From the NCBI GenBank assembly GCA_030018745.1, contig JASEHB010000080.1:1-8506 (forward strand): a stretch of 8,506 bases of DNA, in the 5' to 3' direction. Both the position numbers and the translations under genes were made by a program. Source of the stretch: Desulfatibacillaceae bacterium. GTDB lineage: Bacteria > Desulfobacterota > Desulfobacteria > Desulfobacterales > Desulfatibacillaceae. The notes beneath the pieces were generated by a model that ran no database searches, was not told the DNA's origin, and worked only from the letters and a program-made list of their open reading frames with translations. Shown here one piece after another: positions 6,813 through 8,506 of the stretch (positions are counted from its first letter, which is position 1; every line of letters begins with the position of its first letter).

Positions 6813-8506
6813 ATGGGATCTGCTGATGAAGTCATATTTGAAAACGGTTATCCGGTTCCCCAAGACCCGGTTCAGAACGCCTGGTACACTGCCTTTTTCA
6901 TAGAAAATCACATTGATCACATTGCATACAAGGATGTGGCCACGCCAGAGCAAATCCGCTTCATGGTTGTGCTTGCCCCGGAGCAGCGCTATTATCCCTG
7001 CTCCGACAAAATGTTTTCCGCAATCATGGCCCGGCAGAAGCCGTCCTTTCTTTTGCGGCGCTACGATCAGGCCCTGGAGAAAATCCTCACCCTTGTTGAA
7101 AGCAAGATAGAAGACCCCTGGGAAAAGGAGTTTCTGGAGTCTCTCATCCGCACCAAGTTCGAGCATGAAACCCGCGATGGAATGATGATTCCCTCCCGTC
7201 TGGAAAAGCGCCTGCTCAAGATTTTTCTTGATCGGACCCAGATTGTTGACCCCATGATGGAGGAAAAGGCTGCCCGGAATTTAAGGGTGCGCCGGGTTTT
7301 GGAGAGTGAAAGCTTTTCAGCAGCCTTGAACCGCTTTGAGATGGACGCCTCCTGCCCCTATCCCCCCACCCTTGAAAGCATGAGGGCTTCTGCCAACAAC
7401 ACCCAGCTTACCCGTTTGCTGGCCCTTTTGTCTGAACCTGCACTCTGGGAGCAGGACAGGGACTTTTCGGTTGAGGAGTTTGAGCAGATAATGGCCCGGC
7501 CCCTTGGAGGGGAAGGCCTTGCCGAACTCATGCGCCTGCTCACCCCGGAGCGCTGCGATTTTGGCCTCTACACGGTGAACCCCATCAAGATTCTCTGGCT
7601 CATTGACGAATCCGGCGAGGCCCTCATTGACCTGTATATAATCCGATTTCTGGCTGGCATGGGCCACAAGATGATGGTCTGCTTCAAAAAAGGCCCTCTT
7701 TTCACCAAGGCCGATTTTTCCGATACAAAGGAAGACCCCTCACTGGCCGCAATTCTTGCCGGGGCAAGGTTCGTGCAGGACTCGGCAATCGCCAAAAACG
7801 ATCTGGTGGCGCTGTTAAAAAAGGATATCCACATACTTGCCTTTACGGACGGCAGCATGGAGGACATAAATCTTTCGGTTTCCAACACCACCTTTTCGCG
7901 CTTTTTCAAGGAGGCGGACCTTGTGGTTGCCCGCGGCCCGGCCCAGAGGCGGCGCTTTTTTGAAACCAGCTTCAGGTTCACCCGCGATGTAATCAGCATA
8001 ATGCGCGATGAGGACAACAGCGTTTCCGTGGCTTACAAGCCGCGCCATCCTGAAACTGTAAAGTTCAGCCACCATGAGCTGGAAAAACGGGCCGCGGCAA
8101 TCATCGAGCAAATGGCCCAGGCCAAGAAAAAGGGCATGACCGTTGTTTTCTATTCTGGAATTGTCGGCTCCATTCCCGGAAAGACCCAGGTGGCCAAGCA
8201 GATAATGACCACCTTTGTAAATCACCTGCGCCAGCAGAGTGACGACACATTTATAATCAACCCTTCCGAGTATTTCGAGCATGGCATGGACGCCGATGAT
8301 CTGATGTATATGTGGGAGATGGTCCAGAGAAGCGGGCTTATCGACATCTGGCGTTTCCAGACCTACGAAGACATTGTTGCCTCCTTTGCTCTGCTCAACA
8401 AAAAGGTTCCGCCCGAATGGGTTGGCAAGGACTCCACTTTCTCCACAGGCTGCACCAAGGAAATGCGCATAGCCAGGGAAGTGGCTTCCCAAAACCCGGA
8501 AATGCA
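6813..8506 (+). CDS. Large protein with divergent DUF89/ARMT1-like domain (3' end missing)
   Basis: An open frame of 564 codons runs from the ATG at 6813 to the window edge without a stop, so the C-terminus is missing. AGGAGG (6800-6805), 7 nt upstream, is the best ribosome site in the window. No signal peptide or membrane segment is visible. Residues 1-255 are mostly charged and helix-like, and I do not recognise them. Residues 257-385 resemble the core of DUF89 (damage-control, ARMT1-like) metal-dependent phosphatases: ILWLIDESGEALIDL (260-274) matches the usual LxDNAGE segment, FKKGP (291-295) plus Asp301 matches the next strand and metal loop, and EADLVVARG (367-375) matches the ADLVIAKG segment. 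The normally Asp-Asn metal pair reads Asp265-Glu266. Residues 385-564 contain VVFYSGIVGSIPGKT (444-458) and an aromatic-rich stretch near 496-520, neither known to me. The gene follows leuD by 36 bp, so it is probably cotranscribed. The family assignment is by motif memory; no function is proposed. Confidence 0.75.
   Translation, partial: MGSADEVIFENGYPVPQDPVQNAWYTAFFIENHIDHIAYKDVATPEQIRFMVVLAPEQRYYPCSDKMFSAIMARQKPSFLLRRYDQALEKILTLVESKIEDPWEKEFLESLIRTKFEHETRDGMMIPSRLEKRLLKIFLDRTQIVDPMMEEKAARNLRVRRVLESESFSAALNRFEMDASCPYPPTLESMRASANNTQLTRLLALLSEPALWEQDRDFSVEEFEQIMARPLGGEGLAELMRLLTPERCDFGLYTVNPIKILWLIDESGEALIDLYIIRFLAGMGHKMMVCFKKGPLFTKADFSDTKEDPSLAAILAGARFVQDSAIAKNDLVALLKKDIHILAFTDGSMEDINLSVSNTTFSRFFKEADLVVARGPAQRRRFFETSFRFTRDVISIMRDEDNSVSVAYKPRHPETVKFSHHELEKRAAAIIEQMAQAKKKGMTVVFYSGIVGSIPGKTQVAKQIMTTFVNHLRQQSDDTFIINPSEYFEHGMDADDLMYMWEMVQRSGLIDIWRFQTYEDIVASFALLNKKVPPEWVGKDSTFSTGCTKEMRIAREVASQNPEM

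Noticed and set aside
8148..8187. Possible Walker A (P-loop) motif in GIVGSIPGKT
   Set aside because: The canonical motif needs Gly, four residues, then Gly-Lys-Thr/Ser. Here the preceding Gly is one residue too close and the position five before is Val, and no Walker B context was seen.
7815..8492. A 225-codon open frame on the minus strand at the right end
   Set aside because: It is antisense to the plus-strand frame from 6813, which has a strong ribosome site and recognisable DUF89-like motifs.

Overview
The window looks like ordinary chromosomal DNA from a Gram-negative bacterium, probably of the sulfate-reducing Desulfobacterota (former deltaproteobacteria). This placement is an inference. 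It rests on the short (about 420 aa) LeuC paired with a LeuD carrying a YLNTS loop, the overall protein character and the moderately GC-rich base composition judged by eye. No rRNA, tRNA, CRISPR array, transposase, integrase or phage gene was seen.

Layout. On the left, two genes point leftward (minus strand): a small stand-alone two-CBS-domain protein (54-527) and, upstream of it, a full-length transketolase (663-2672). An A/T-flanked GC hairpin between them is a good intrinsic terminator for transketolase. It could also stop transcription coming from the other side. A divergent intergenic region of about 390 bp (2673-3062) holds a candidate transketolase promoter with an inverted repeat near the predicted transcription start, a pair of mutually exclusive GC-rich hairpins, a candidate lepA promoter and a terminator-like hairpin in the lepA leader. 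On the right, four genes point rightward: lepA (translation factor EF4), leuC and leuD (the two subunits of isopropylmalate isomerase), and a large protein with a divergent DUF89/ARMT1-like domain that runs off the right edge.

How the genes work together. leuC, leuD and the DUF89-like gene are closely spaced (75 and 36 bp gaps), each has a Shine-Dalgarno sequence, and they probably form one transcript, possibly continuing from lepA (72 bp gap). LeuC and LeuD form one [4Fe-4S] enzyme of leucine biosynthesis. Transketolase works in the pentose phosphate pathway, and LepA acts on the ribosome. The functional link of the DUF89-like protein to the leu genes is unknown.

The most interesting item is that last gene. 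It keeps the outline of the DUF89 metal-dependent phosphatase domain, but the usual Asp-Asn metal pair reads Asp-Glu, and it carries a long N-terminal region and an unrecognised C-terminal extension. Nothing here amounts to clear evidence of a new multi-gene system.
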